Shown here: positions 50,601 through 61,242 of the stretch, piece by piece | How positions within the stretch are numbered: the first letter of the stretch is position 1 | Layout: the number at the start of each line of letters is the position of its first letter | Assembly: GCA_964020085.1 (NCBI GenBank) | Contig: OZ026607.1 | Coordinates: 5,045,586 to 5,109,585 of the forward strand | Source of the DNA: Micromussa lordhowensis | Lineage: Eukaryota > Cnidaria > Anthozoa > Scleractinia > Lobophylliidae | Length of the DNA: 64,000 bases | Reading direction: 5' to 3' | Notes under the pieces: model-generated | What the model was told of the DNA's origin: nothing | The model's input: only the letters and a program-made list of their open reading frames with translations | Databases searched by the model: none | Translations under genes and position numbers: made by a program

Positions 50601-53600
50601 TGTTCCATTTCTTAAATTTAGAACTAAATCACATAATTTTAAATAGCTTGCAACACTACATGTAGATTCAAAAAATGTGTAAAGAAATTTTTCTTGAGAG
50701 GGCCAGGCCTTACCTAACATGTTGGTGCTTTTAATGCTAACAACAGTAAAATATTCTCTATAATAAAGCTCTCTGTACGCATTGCGGACCTATAGTCTCT
50801 ATAATAAAGCTCTCTGTACGCATTGCAGACCTATAGTCTCTATAAAAAAGGGTCTCTGTACGCATTGCAGACCTATAGTCTCTATAATAAAGCTCTCTGT
50901 ACGCATTGCAGACCTATAGTCTCTATAATAAAGCTCTCTGTACGCATTGCAAACCTGTAGTCTCTATAAAAAAAAGGTCTCTGTACGCATTGCAGACCTA
51001 TAGTCTCTATAATAAAGCTCTCTGTACGCATTGCAGACCTATGGTGCCAGAGACTATGCTTTCAAAAATCACACAAACTGTGTTGCCTATTAGGTTAGTT
51101 TTCTTACCTCTGGGTGGAAGAAAATTTCAGGGCCCAGAAATCGCTCATAACCAACGTCCACTGAAAAGGGCTGCAGAGATACACGAGGTACATGTAAGTC
51201 TGACTTAAGAACTCAGAGGTAACAGCATCTTGCCAAAAACTAATCACACAATATCGCAGCTTAAACTTGAGCTCTCAAACAGAGTCCAGTGAGCTCACTA
51301 CTACATGGCCACTTCATGCAGAAGACTGAATGAATTCCAAAGAAATCTTTGCATTTATTAGTACTACTTGCACAAGTCACAAGATAATTTTATCCTTGAG
51401 AGTTTCTCAGGAGTTTCATTATGGGTTGGGTGACCAGCTGTGAAGATGATTTTGCCTGCCGAAGGTTTTTCTGATAAAGAAGTTCAGTTAAAAAAAGACC
51501 TGCCTGCCTGTAAAAACCAGTCGCCCTTCTTCTGAAAACGTTAATGAAACCCTTTGCTTGTTCAGTAGCCATGAAACACCCTGGTGTCAAGTGTACATGC
51601 ACATGTAATCTATCGGATTTCATTTCAGCAGATTGGAAGTTATTTATGTCAAAGACCCAGGGCTCAAAATAACGGCCGGTCACCGGACAATGTCCGGCCA
51701 AGATGACTATTTGTCTGGACAAAATTTGGGTTTGGCGGTCATTTTGACCGGTCAAGCACGCGGTTTCCAAATAATGCATAATAATGCATAATGAGGCGAT
51801 ATTTTTGGCTTAATAGGGAAATTCTTCAAAATAAGCATTTTCAATATTTTGACCGGTCAAAAACGAGACATGACCGAGCTAAAATTGGTTTGACCGGTCA
51901 ACATGACCGGCCACCGTTCAAAAATTTTGAGCCCTGAAGACCAGTCACATTGCAGTTCAATACCTTTTTTGTGACAGCGTTAACACTCTCATACTTCTTG
52001 ATCCACTTGGCCGGTTCAGCCTCATACTTGGCAAACTCTTTAGCAATGTCTGGACAGATGTATCCCCAGCGTTCCTAGATAAAAAAAATTAGTAAAGCAA
52101 AAATTAAAACAAATTTCTAGATAATCTCTTTGCTAAGCAACTAACAATGTTTAACAATGTTTGCCCTGACACTGATATTTCAAAATTTTCTCCATACTGG
52201 TAATACACACATTTCTTTTGCACAAGTTATGAGAATCTCATTCTCCACCAATGGTGGATCTCCTTCTTAAAGCCAACTTATTATGTCCTTAGCTGTTTTT
52301 TGTCCACAGGGTTCAAGGCAACAGGGATCTTTTAGCCGATGATTTTCTCAATTCTCTTTATGACTACTTAACAATGTATAGATATTTTAAGGTGAAATTA
52401 CACTTTTCAGGATCACCTTGATGGTTTTGGCAGTTTCCATGGACTGCTCTGGCGGAATTCCCACTTCACGCTCACGAAGAAGCTGCTGCACAAAGAAGGT
52501 GATGTCACGGCCAGCAATTGGGATGTGCTTTATACAACTGCCAATGACATAACCTTCAGCCTGAACAAAGAACAACATGGTCAGCTTAACAGATAAGGCC
52601 ACTTTGGGCTACATGTACTTACATAAATGCTAGGATAAATTTAACACACATTCTTGATCTCCTTTGTGAGATACACACTAAACTTTACTAGACAGCCAGT
52701 TAATCTTGTACAGTAAACTTCAACGTGACATCCCTTTGTCTTTGGGTGACAACTTACATGTATAACAAGTTTTTGAATGAGGTGAACTTGGCAAATATTG
52801 CATGAAGAACTATCTGTTACACGATTCTTTATTAAAGGGTTGAGCTACCAGTAATGACCAAGATTTTCTTACCACTGGGATGACGTGAGTTACACCATCT
52901 CCAGAATCAATAACCGTTCCAGTCAGAGTCCTTTCTCCAACTTGACGAGAAGTCCAAGATGCCGCCAAAGCTAGCACAGCCTGGAAAACAGACAAATAAA
53001 TATTATACTGTTTGAAAATAATATGTCACTTTAGAAACAAGAAGAAATCTGGGGCAGTCGCTTGTGGGATCATTTCAACTTTCTTAAAAATTTAAGGTGG
53101 CTCTGAATCCTACCTACAGATATTTTTATATTTTTCAAAAAGTTGTATCTCAACATGCTTATCACAATTCAGTAATATATAGATTTTGCCAAGCCTAAAA
53201 GCAGAGCTCCTGAGTTGGGTTGTGCAAAGCCCAATTAAGCTTACCCAAGATTTTGATTTGAGCTTTGTTACTTTGCGGTGAGGTTTTCGGTTAATATTGT
53301 TTGGTCTTCTGTTTCGAGTTTGAATAATCTCAGAATACACGAAACACAAGCAGTGGAAAATTTTTTTATAAAAGGAAAATTTATAATTTGGTTAACTTTT
53401 AATCCGGAGTTAGCGTTAACCAGCTTCCGAACTCCTTGATTACAAAAAGTTAGCCTGGCATGAGCTTGCGATCCAAGCGAAAACCACTACCTGGGTAGCG
53501 GTTTACTTAAAAACACACATGACCTTGATAAGCTCTAAACTTGAGTCTGCGATATGGTCACATGATACTGGTCAGCAGATACATTTGACAGGTGTCAACT

Positions 53601-56600
53601 GACCAAAAATGTATGCTGCATGCCAGGGCTGCACATCTCGGTGACACTTTTTAGCTAGAGTATGTCCACCATGTCATCGTCATCATCATCCTGCGTATGC
53701 ACCCACAAGCAATACTACGAGCCGTGATAACCATGAGAAAAATTATCAATTCATGGATTTCCTTTTCTTTCCTATACGAGTATGGTGCTCCGCTTTGCTA
53801 AATAAATAGTGGTTTCACCAAGCCATTTATAAGCACTTAAAGCTAAACTTAAGGATGTTTTTTAACAGCTTGTACTGTTACCATGGTAACCTAGCATTGC
53901 ATGAAGATGACCACAACTTGTTAACCAATTATTGGTCATTTGTGCGATACTAATATTGTAACATCACTTGATAAACTGTGGTAGTATTGAGCTGTCGAAG
54001 TATTAGTGCTGGAAAGTGCTGGAAACTGTCACCAGCTACCTTAAACAGAAACAGGAGATCCTTACCTGCACAGCAATGTATAAGCCTGGAATATTAAATG
54101 ACTCAAACATAATTTCTGAAAGAAACAAACATAACATACAATATTACATACTGAAAGGTAGCACATACATGTGTACATGTAGCTTTTGTTTTGTTTTTCC
54201 GGAACAGATCACTAGTTACAGTACCTTTTTAAAACCCTCTTTCAAATAATACACTGAAACCTACAGAAAACAGGACCCATACTAAGCAAACACACATTTT
54301 CAGCAGAGTCTGTCTTATTATTTCCCAAACCTTTCTTCCCACATCTTCTGTCAAAATAATGTGGTCACGCAGGGTAGGCCATATCAAGCAGATGACTTTG
54401 CTAACCAGTCACATCATGCAACTACCTTGTAGCGAAGTAAATATAAAATTTATAGAAAATAGACACAAAGTGCAAGGTTATTGACATACCTGCAGTGTAT
54501 TCTCTGTTTTCCGGTGTATTGAGAGGAGGCTCAGTCTACAAAAAAAAAATCAATTCCAGTAATTGCTGTTATTTATTGTACACAAAGCTAACCATCCAAT
54601 CACACATAACAAATCATAACATGCGTATTGACTACTAAATCATCTATGTTGCATGCACTCTTGTTGCAAGAGTACATTTGCATGATTTCACACATTAAGT
54701 TTCAAGTATTTAGTTTCAAGATAGTTAAATAATTTCATGATTCGAGTGTCCTTATGGTAAAGCCTTACATGTATATGACACTAATAAACACGTCTTATTG
54801 CAAAGAAACAAATACCTATTAACTCTGGAAGGCTTTGTGCATGGCTCTGGCCACTCTGTCCCTGTTTTGTATTTACAGGTTAACGCACTCAGCGAGTGAA
54901 TTATCGGGATTTACCTGCACAAGTTCACTAACAATGAACGAGAAATTTCAATACCGCACGAGGCTTTGCCGAGTGCGGTATTGAAAATTTCGAGTTCATT
55001 GTTAGCGAACGAGTGCAGGTAAATCCCGATAATTCACGAGCAATGAGTGTGTTAACATTTTTATTATTCAAATTGAATACACTGCAAACAAAAATCGTCA
55101 AACTTTGAGTCAGCTGAAGCCATGGTGTAATGACAGTGGTGTATTGAATTTACACCACGGATATAATCCCACGATAATGACGTCAAGGAGGTTGTTTCAT
55201 CACAACCCAGTGTCACGTGGTACAAATCAACCAATCAGAAACTCAGAATCCATACAGTGTATGAAATTTGAATAATAAATTGTTATTACAGTGTGTATAA
55301 GACAAACACAATGTAATTTAACATTTGCCATACTTAACTAGTAAGTTGTTTTCTAAATATACATGCTCATAACACTCACAAGAAGAAAGTAGTGATCTTC
55401 TGGCTCAGCCCGCAGGTACTTGAATATACACTGCTCCCAAAATCGTTCCTGAAGATAAGGGAAAATAAAAAAAATGAGGCTTACATATAACTAATACACG
55501 TAATAGCTGGAAGGAATCCTTTTTGCTGTGAAACAAAGTTACTACATACATAGCTCTGCAATAAAAGCCAGCACTTATTCATGTAAGAGTATCAGAACAT
55601 ACCATTAAATCCCAGTCTTCTACAATAGCATGCCTTATGGGCCACTGAAAGTAAAACAAAAATTATGTGTATTACTTTAAGGCAATAATCATGATATTCC
55701 GCTACCTAAGTTTTAATACTCAAACATAATTGCAAAATGGCCGGTGATTGTAGTGTTTTCAAATTCCTCCGGTGTAGTGTGGACAGAAAACGTTTGATGT
55801 GTTTTCAGAGTGGCACCTCTGTTTTCAAATTCCTCTGGCACAGTGAAGACAACGCCCTTTTAGCCGACATTAGCCCTGTACAGTATAATTCTAGAAGCTC
55901 GCCCTACAGACCTTATTTTTTAATTGGGATAACTTTTCCTTAGGAGTTCAAACTAATGCTCAAAGCTTTCCTGTGAAAATAACACTTTTGTGAGATTCTG
56001 AATACTGACAATGTTCTAGCGTAATTACCTTTGTTCCATATCCTGGTCTATCTATTGCTTCGTCACCAATGTAAAAATCTAGTATTAAAAGAAGAGGTGC
56101 AGTATTAAAAGTACTTTACTGTACGTTTATTGAAGCTTCGTGTTTCAGGGATGTTTCTCATGTTAACTTGAATTAACAAATGGATATTCAGATTTGTGAG
56201 ACATTGCTGTCAGCATGACAAGGTGTGCTGAAATGCTTGCTATCAAATTTCAAATACAAAAGGAGGCCTTACAGAACTATTGCAGACCAAAAATCATGAT
56301 TTCTTGCACTGCGATACTATTGCTTTCCCTGTCCTCGAAATTTGCACTTACTTAAAAAACACTTTGGCTTATGTGTAGATGTGTTTACCTAAATCATCAA
56401 TGCCTTTGGCAGACCTCCTTGCTGCTTGGTCTCCAACCTTTGCCGATTCCTTTATTGCAATAGCTGTCAAAATTGAAACATAAAAATGTTTGTACATGGA
56501 TACCTTTTTAGCAATTCTTGCAGATATATTTGTAGTCAAATAATCAAACAAAATGTTTACCTGTAGGTACGATGTATTGTGGTTCTGTGTTTCCAGCAAA

Positions 56601-57505
56601 ACCCATTTTTGTATACCTTGTTGAGAAAAGAAAATTATCAATAATAGTAATTAATTACTATGAGCACGGCTGTGACTTGTCAATTCAGCAGGCTAAATTA
56701 TTCTGTAAAGCCTGCTAAAATTGGAATTTGTTTTGTTGTCAAGCTGCCTCAAGGAAACTGCTTGACTATAAATGGTAACACTACACTTGTGAAATGCAAT
56801 TTTGAAAGTCAAAATAACTACTAGCTACAGTTGAAATTCTGCTAATGGACACCTCCTGCTATATACAGACACCTCCTAAAGTAGACAGTCAGACACATGT
56901 ACATGTACAAACTACCATTTTGACCTCTCAAAACTCGACAGATCCATCAAGCAGACACTTTTTCTGGTCCAAATATGTTTGCTTATGGGAGGTTCAATAA
57001 TAGTTTCATGTCAACGGGACTTTCTCAGATAATTTTATAAACTAACATAGGCAAACCAAACAACATAGATATATATTTTTAGGGGAAGGAGTGGCCTAAA
57101 CATTCCATTACAGTGCACAATGGCATCATTTTATGAGCAGTTTCAACAGATCAACAATTTTAAAATCCTTTATTACTTTATCCAAAAAGTAATTTTTGGG
57201 ATTGACCCATGTCTAAATCTACTGAAAATAGTCAGCTTATGTACATTGAACAAACACGGCTTTTGGAGATTTATAAGACCTCCGGAATCACTTGTATGTT
57301 TGTGAGATTTACAAATAAATAAAAATGATTTTAGATGAAGAATACTAAACGAAAATAACACGTACTATCGAAAAAACAAAGGCTGCAGCTGCCTACTTGA
57401 AGTGAAAACATGTTTTACAATCATTTGCAGCTTCAACTTTTGTAGCTTTTATTTTACTTACCCCGTTCCATTGTCAATGACACAAGCGGGTTGCCGTCCC
57501 GTCAT
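47660..57505 (-). CDS. ACTR3: Actin-related protein 3 (Arp2/3 complex subunit), complete, 16 exons, 418 aa
   Basis: Exons 5' to 3': 57505-57462, 56616-56561, 56463-56389, 56078-56029, 55644-55603, 55448-55380, 54535-54490, 54115-54066, 52980-52873, 52560-52417, 52074-51964, 51170-51108, 50291-50199, 49639-49514, 48892-48809, 47755-47660. All phases agree and the total is 1257 nt, giving 418 aa, the length I know for the vertebrate protein. Recognised blocks include [20 protein letters not shown] (first phosphate loop), [60 protein letters not shown] (second phosphate loop), [19 protein letters not shown] and the C-terminus [10 protein letters not shown]. Arp3 binds ATP and, with Arp2, forms the first actin pair of a new branch when the complex is activated at membranes by WASP/WAVE proteins. 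Several donors are weak (gtgacc, gtgatc, gtattg) but the protein match settles them. Introns hold minisatellites and MITEs. Confidence 0.97.
47987..48166. mobile_element. Pogo/Tigger-like MITE in ACTR3 intron 15
   Basis: TA-cagtggaatctgatttctcgaac at the left and gttcgagaaatcgggtttccactg-TA at the right: inverted ends with TA target duplication. The inside repeats ttcgagaaat motifs. Confidence 0.8.
48285..48790. repeat. 106-bp minisatellite, about 4.8 copies, ACTR3 intron 15
   Basis: tgtgaccattcaaatgaaag begins at 48291, 48397, 48503, 48609 and 48715, exactly 106 bp apart, with very few differences. The last copy is cut. It ends about 20 bp before the donor of exon 15. Confidence 0.95.
50756..51045. 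repeat. 41-bp minisatellite, about 7 copies, ACTR3 intron 12
   Basis: Units of ctctataataaagctctctg + tacgcattgcagacctatagt start at 50756 and 50797 and continue to about 51045. Two copies have an aaaaaggg variant. Units are contiguous, without spacers. Confidence 0.95.
51652..51942. mobile_element. 279-bp MITE with CAGGGCTCAAAAT ends and 6-bp target duplication
   Basis: Ends at 51658 (cagggctcaaaataacggccggtc) and 51936 (inverse, diverged) are flanked by aagacc on both sides. The interior has several ttgaccggtcaa palindromes. It sits in ACTR3 intron 11. Confidence 0.8.
54879..55056. mobile_element. Foldback element in ACTR3 intron 6
   Basis: gttaacgcactc, gtgaattatcgggatttacctgcac and ttcaataccgcac on the left are mirrored by gtgcggtattgaa, gtgcaggtaaatcccgataattcac and gtgttaac on the right. 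It is followed at 55062-55278 by another inverted pair (ttattattcaaattgaatacactg / cagtgtatgaaatttgaataataa), so the full element may be larger. Confidence 0.75.
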
Positions 57506-57584
57506 CTTGAAGTCAAAAAATATCTCTCTTAAACTAAGTAGTCGTTGTCTCAGATCTCAGAACGGTTTCGCGAAAAGAAGAAAA

Positions 57585-57660
57585 AGTACTGCAGCGGAAG
57601 CCCTTCGAGCTCCCAATAACCAAGATGGCGACCTGCCCACTGCGCATCCAAGAGCATTGT
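57585..57660 (-). promoter_or_regulatory. Likely ACTR3 core promoter with YY1-like motif
   Basis: About 80-150 bp upstream of the ACTR3 ATG there is CAAGATGGCG (57621-57630), a YY1-type motif found near starts of TATA-less housekeeping genes. GCGGAAG (ETS-like, about 57593) and GCATTGTGGGA (about 57652) are next to it. No TATA box is visible. Motifs are seen; promoter function is inference. Confidence 0.4.
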
Positions 57661-57884
57661 GGGAGAAATCGGAGGCGTGGTGCGGAAATGGATATTGGCA
57701 GGGGTAGGCACGGGAAAAACTGTTCCCTGTGCCGAGGTCGACATACTCGACCAAGGTTGATAAAAGAAGTTAAAATGATACTTCAGTTTTCTCGTTTGTA
57801 GTGAACAAATAGAACTACTTGTAGCTTTTGGATAGAATATACTATAAAAACCATAGGTGTAAAACAATTTTGTTAGTAACAATT

Positions 57885-58838
57885 TTTTTTGGAAAAAAAA
57901 TATTGTACTCTTTTCAATTGTTTGCAGTATTTTTGTTGATTAAACCGCACTCAAAACTATCAACAAAGTCCTGTCTACAATATATGTTAAGTAGAAAATA
58001 GCTCAAACCTGAAATATGTATGGTGGATGCAGTTCTCACTTTGTTTCGAAAATACTCAATTTATTTTAATGGGACAAAAACTAAAAAAAAATCGTTGTTT
58101 TGCATGTAAACATTGTACAGTCCTTTTGGACAAATGCAAGCCTCAAGGCCTTCTTTATCGTAAGACTTTTACAGAACAGGCCCACTCGCATTGAGACAAA
58201 AAAAAATCAATCTTGCACACCACAGTCTTTGTTAAATTCATTTTACTCTTTTGATACTGAAAATGCCTTTTTATAATTGACTATTTACATTTCAAAAATA
58301 ACCTCTATATTATAGGAGTTAAAAAATAAGAATCCCATATAAATATCACCAATATTTACACCGGGACAATTGGAAACTATGATAAGGACATACAAATATG
58401 TTATAAATGGTTCTTTTTAGGGAGAAACTGAAGATTTTAAGGGCAATACAAGAATTAATATCTACAGTATGCATACCTTAAATTTGCTAAACTTTAATAA
58501 TAAAAATTACACCTTCAGTAACACTTGTTATTATAAAATAAGATAATAATTTCCCTAAGTTTGATAAGAAAATGAGGGTACTCTTGTCTCATACTGATTC
58601 AAACTAATATTCAAAATCATTTTTTACATTTCATGTCCTGTCCTATCTGTGGTTATTTTCCTCTATTTACAAATAAACATTGTCTTCATATAAATTCAAG
58701 CAAGCCACATGCATGAATGCTACAATGTAGTTATGCAACAAACTAAAATAAAGTGATACCTTATAGATAAAAGTCTGACTGATACAAACTTCACTCAACT
58801 TGAATTCTGGTAGTTGAACAGACATTCGGTTACAAATG
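57885..58838. other. Intergenic gap behind the unrecognised gene and ACTR3 5' end
   Basis: AT-rich, no protein-like frame, no clear repeat ends. It separates the ACTR3 promoter from the MITE at 58839. Confidence 0.4.
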
Positions 58839-59115
58839 AAGGGGTGCGTTGAATAAAGCCCTAAAAGACTTCAAGAAAACTTTGAGGTAGCTAAGATTGA
58901 AATACATGTACCTTCCAGCCATTGCTACAGTTTACTCTGGTTTTAATTATTGTCTAAAAAGATCTCTTAATTATTACTACATGTAGTTCTGTTTAGAAAA
59001 ATAATGAAAGCTTGCAGAGTAAACTATAACAATAGCTGGAAGATATTTCGATGCTGGTTACCAGTACCTAAACATTTTCCAAAAGTCACTTAGGGCTTTA
59101 TTCCACGCACCCCTT
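58839..59115. mobile_element. 277-bp MITE with AAGGGGTGCG ends
   Basis: aaggggtgcgttgaataaagccctaa and ttagggctttattccacgcacccctt are inverted ends. Inner stretches (ccttccagccattgctacagtttactct / agagtaaactataacaatagctggaag) are mirrored as well. Confidence 0.8.
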
Positions 59116-59515
59116 CAGATATGCTATTATGAGCAATTCTTGATTTCTTTTTAAAAGAGTTAGAGCTATGTCACAGCATAATTTTGGAATAAGCTCTTGT
59201 GGTGTAGATTTTCATTTAACAAAGTCATCTTCAAATTAATGGAAACATCAGAAAGTTGTCAGCAGTTAGAACACTAAAGAAATGAAAAGAATAAAACAAA
59301 ACAAAAAGAAAATTTAGAGAGAGGGAGACACTCTGTACAGGCCTTAATTGTGACAAACTTCACAAATTTTGGCTAAATTTTTCAAGCTGTGCTACTCGTG
59401 TCATACATGTAGTTTCTTTCAGTTTTGTTTTGTATGTTATGATCAGTATAATCACTTCAAAACATTTTTAAACAGAAATGCCCTTTGACCTTAAGCTTGG
59501 TTCCATCATGCTCCG

Positions 59516-60777
59516 TCAGTTAGCATGGTCTGTCTCATCTTCGTCAACTGACGCTGGTTTCCTTGTGGTAGTCTCAATAGGTTGAGCAATATCCATTGCT
59601 CCTTCACTATCGCTGACTTGACTTTGACCCCAGTCATCTTGTTTATGTTCAACTGGAGCTAAATTTGACGACAAATACTGATTATCTGACAACCGATGAT
59701 CATCTGTAGTAAAATAAACTTCTGTCTCCACTTTGGACATTTCTCCCTGTTCTGCAGGAACATTGTCTTTATTTGCTGGTGCAGTCATAGTATCTTTGGT
59801 AGTAGCACTCTCATTGTAATCTGTATCGGAAGCCACAGAGGTGTCCACCCTTTGACGATCCTGTTGAATAACTTCACCTTCACCTCGGTGACTAGCCCTT
59901 GATTTTGACGAGCTTGGTCTAGAGTTGGGTGGTGGCAATGGTGTTGTTTCATAGTGCTTGTCTTCTTTCTTGGCCCCAACACAATGAGAAAAAAGACTTG
60001 GATCATTTGGATCAACATCAAAAGTCAAAACATTCTTTCTACCTGTCTTGTTTATATTTTCACTGGAAGCATGGCCATCTAAACGTGATTTGGATGTAGG
60101 ACTTTTCTTCCTTCGCTGTGATTTTCCACTATGCAAATGTTTTCTCATTCCACTAACACTACCTTCTTCCAGATCACCAAACTCAGATTCAGCTAGTGTC
60201 AAGAGCTTCAACCTATTATCAACCATAAAAGTTGTTTTGCGTCCAACATTAGGTATTGAGGGCAAATGCGGTTGAAGAAGGTAAGTGGACGGTTCTGAAG
60301 GGAAGGTAGTGCTTGCATTATGCACAATCTTTGCAATGTCTCTATCGCTAAGAAGTGGAGGCATTACAAAGAAATGATGAAAACATGAACCTTGTTTCTT
60401 GTCGCTAGGTTTGCGGATCAAAGGTTTTCCAGACAGAGGTTTAATCTCAGACTGCTGCTTTCCTTGTATGGCCTTGTTTTTCGCCTCTTTCCTCAAGTTT
60501 ATATTTCTTGCAGGGAAGTTTTGTACCGAAGGAGGATCTGACGACGGATTGATGTCGAAGTTTCGAATCATGGGCCGTTTGCATTGCGAGGGTACGTAAG
60601 TTGTTTTAAACGTTCCATGGCGTTGATGAGATTGTGCTGTTCACGGTGGATCAGTTCGTCTTGAAGCTTGCGAATCTGCACAAAATAATGGGCTTGTTTC
60701 TCGTTGCCAGTCTTTGTGTCTTGAAACCATGACTTGTCCATTGTCGGGCTGTTGTTGTGTTTGGTGAAAGAAGACAT
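59516..60777 (-). CDS. Unrecognised protein gene, head-to-head with DZANK1; two reading frames offset by one base
   Basis: The reading frame starts at ATG 60777-60775 and runs 69 codons, through a helical, charged segment (YFVQIRKLQDELIHREQHNL), to a TGA at 60570-60568. A second frame, 60571-59516 (351 codons), starts at an ATG overlapping that TGA and is hydrophilic and Ser/Asp/Glu-rich, with RRKK patches, low complexity and no recognised domain. The frames meet at a CCC run (plus-strand ggg at 60573-60575); one extra C there would join them smoothly (...ANG-P-MIRNF...) into about 420 aa. No convincing intron fits. So either a one-base deletion in the sequence or allele, or two overlapping frames. 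The shared promoter with DZANK1 and its X-box suggest a cilium- or centrosome-linked protein; that is inference. Confidence 0.6.
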
Positions 60778-61242
60778 GTTGGGGATGCAAAGTTCAGAAA
60801 GTTGAATTTGATTTAAACTTTGTTTCAGTTTTTAACTCTCACGATGCCTCAGCGTTCCATAGTTCCCTTCGAAAAACTCTTAAGACTTCAACCTTGATGA
60901 ACAAATCTCAAATTTACATCTCAATATAAACCTTGGGGTTGTTTATCCTTTCTTTTTGCGAGCAAACTTTTTCAACTTTCCAACATGGCCGACTGACTTG
61001 ATCTGTTGCTATAGAAACATAGTCTTGTTTCCTTCAAAGCGCGAAATAACTCTGGGATAGCTTGTAAAATGGCGGCTAAAAGGGCAAACGAGTCAACTGT
61101 TGAGATTTCTCTCTGGAAATCACTGTTTATCAGCGTTTTGCATATATTAGTTAATTGTAAGGTACCATAGTCTCCAGAAAGATCCAAGAAACAATACTAA
61201 AAGTGTGCGGTTTAAGGGCTGTCCAAGGCAAAAACTTTCAAG
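60778..61242. promoter_or_regulatory. Bidirectional promoter between DZANK1 and the minus-strand gene
   Basis: The two ATGs, on opposite strands, are 465 bp apart. The interval has GTTGCTATAGAAAC at 61005-61018, a full match to the RFX X-box consensus RYYNYY-N1-3-RRNRAC. It also has two YY1-type cores (ACATGGC at 60983, AAAATGGCGGC at about 61067). No TATA box is evident. Confidence 0.6.
61005..61018. promoter_or_regulatory. RFX X-box motif
   Basis: GTTGCT-AT-AGAAAC fits both half-sites with a 2-nt spacer. RFX factors drive ciliary genes across animals. It lies about 225 bp from each start codon of the divergent gene pair. Confidence 0.55.

Noticed and set aside
50756..51045. Regular 41-bp repeats considered as a CRISPR array
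   Set aside because: The units are contiguous with no unique spacers, and the site is an intron of a eukaryotic gene.
50906..51208. 100-codon plus-strand frame
   Set aside because: It is created by the 41-bp minisatellite and runs antisense through an ACTR3 exon.
57550..57882. 110-codon minus-strand frame upstream of ACTR3
   Set aside because: It covers the ACTR3 promoter and 5' region and has no protein-like content or homology that I recognise.
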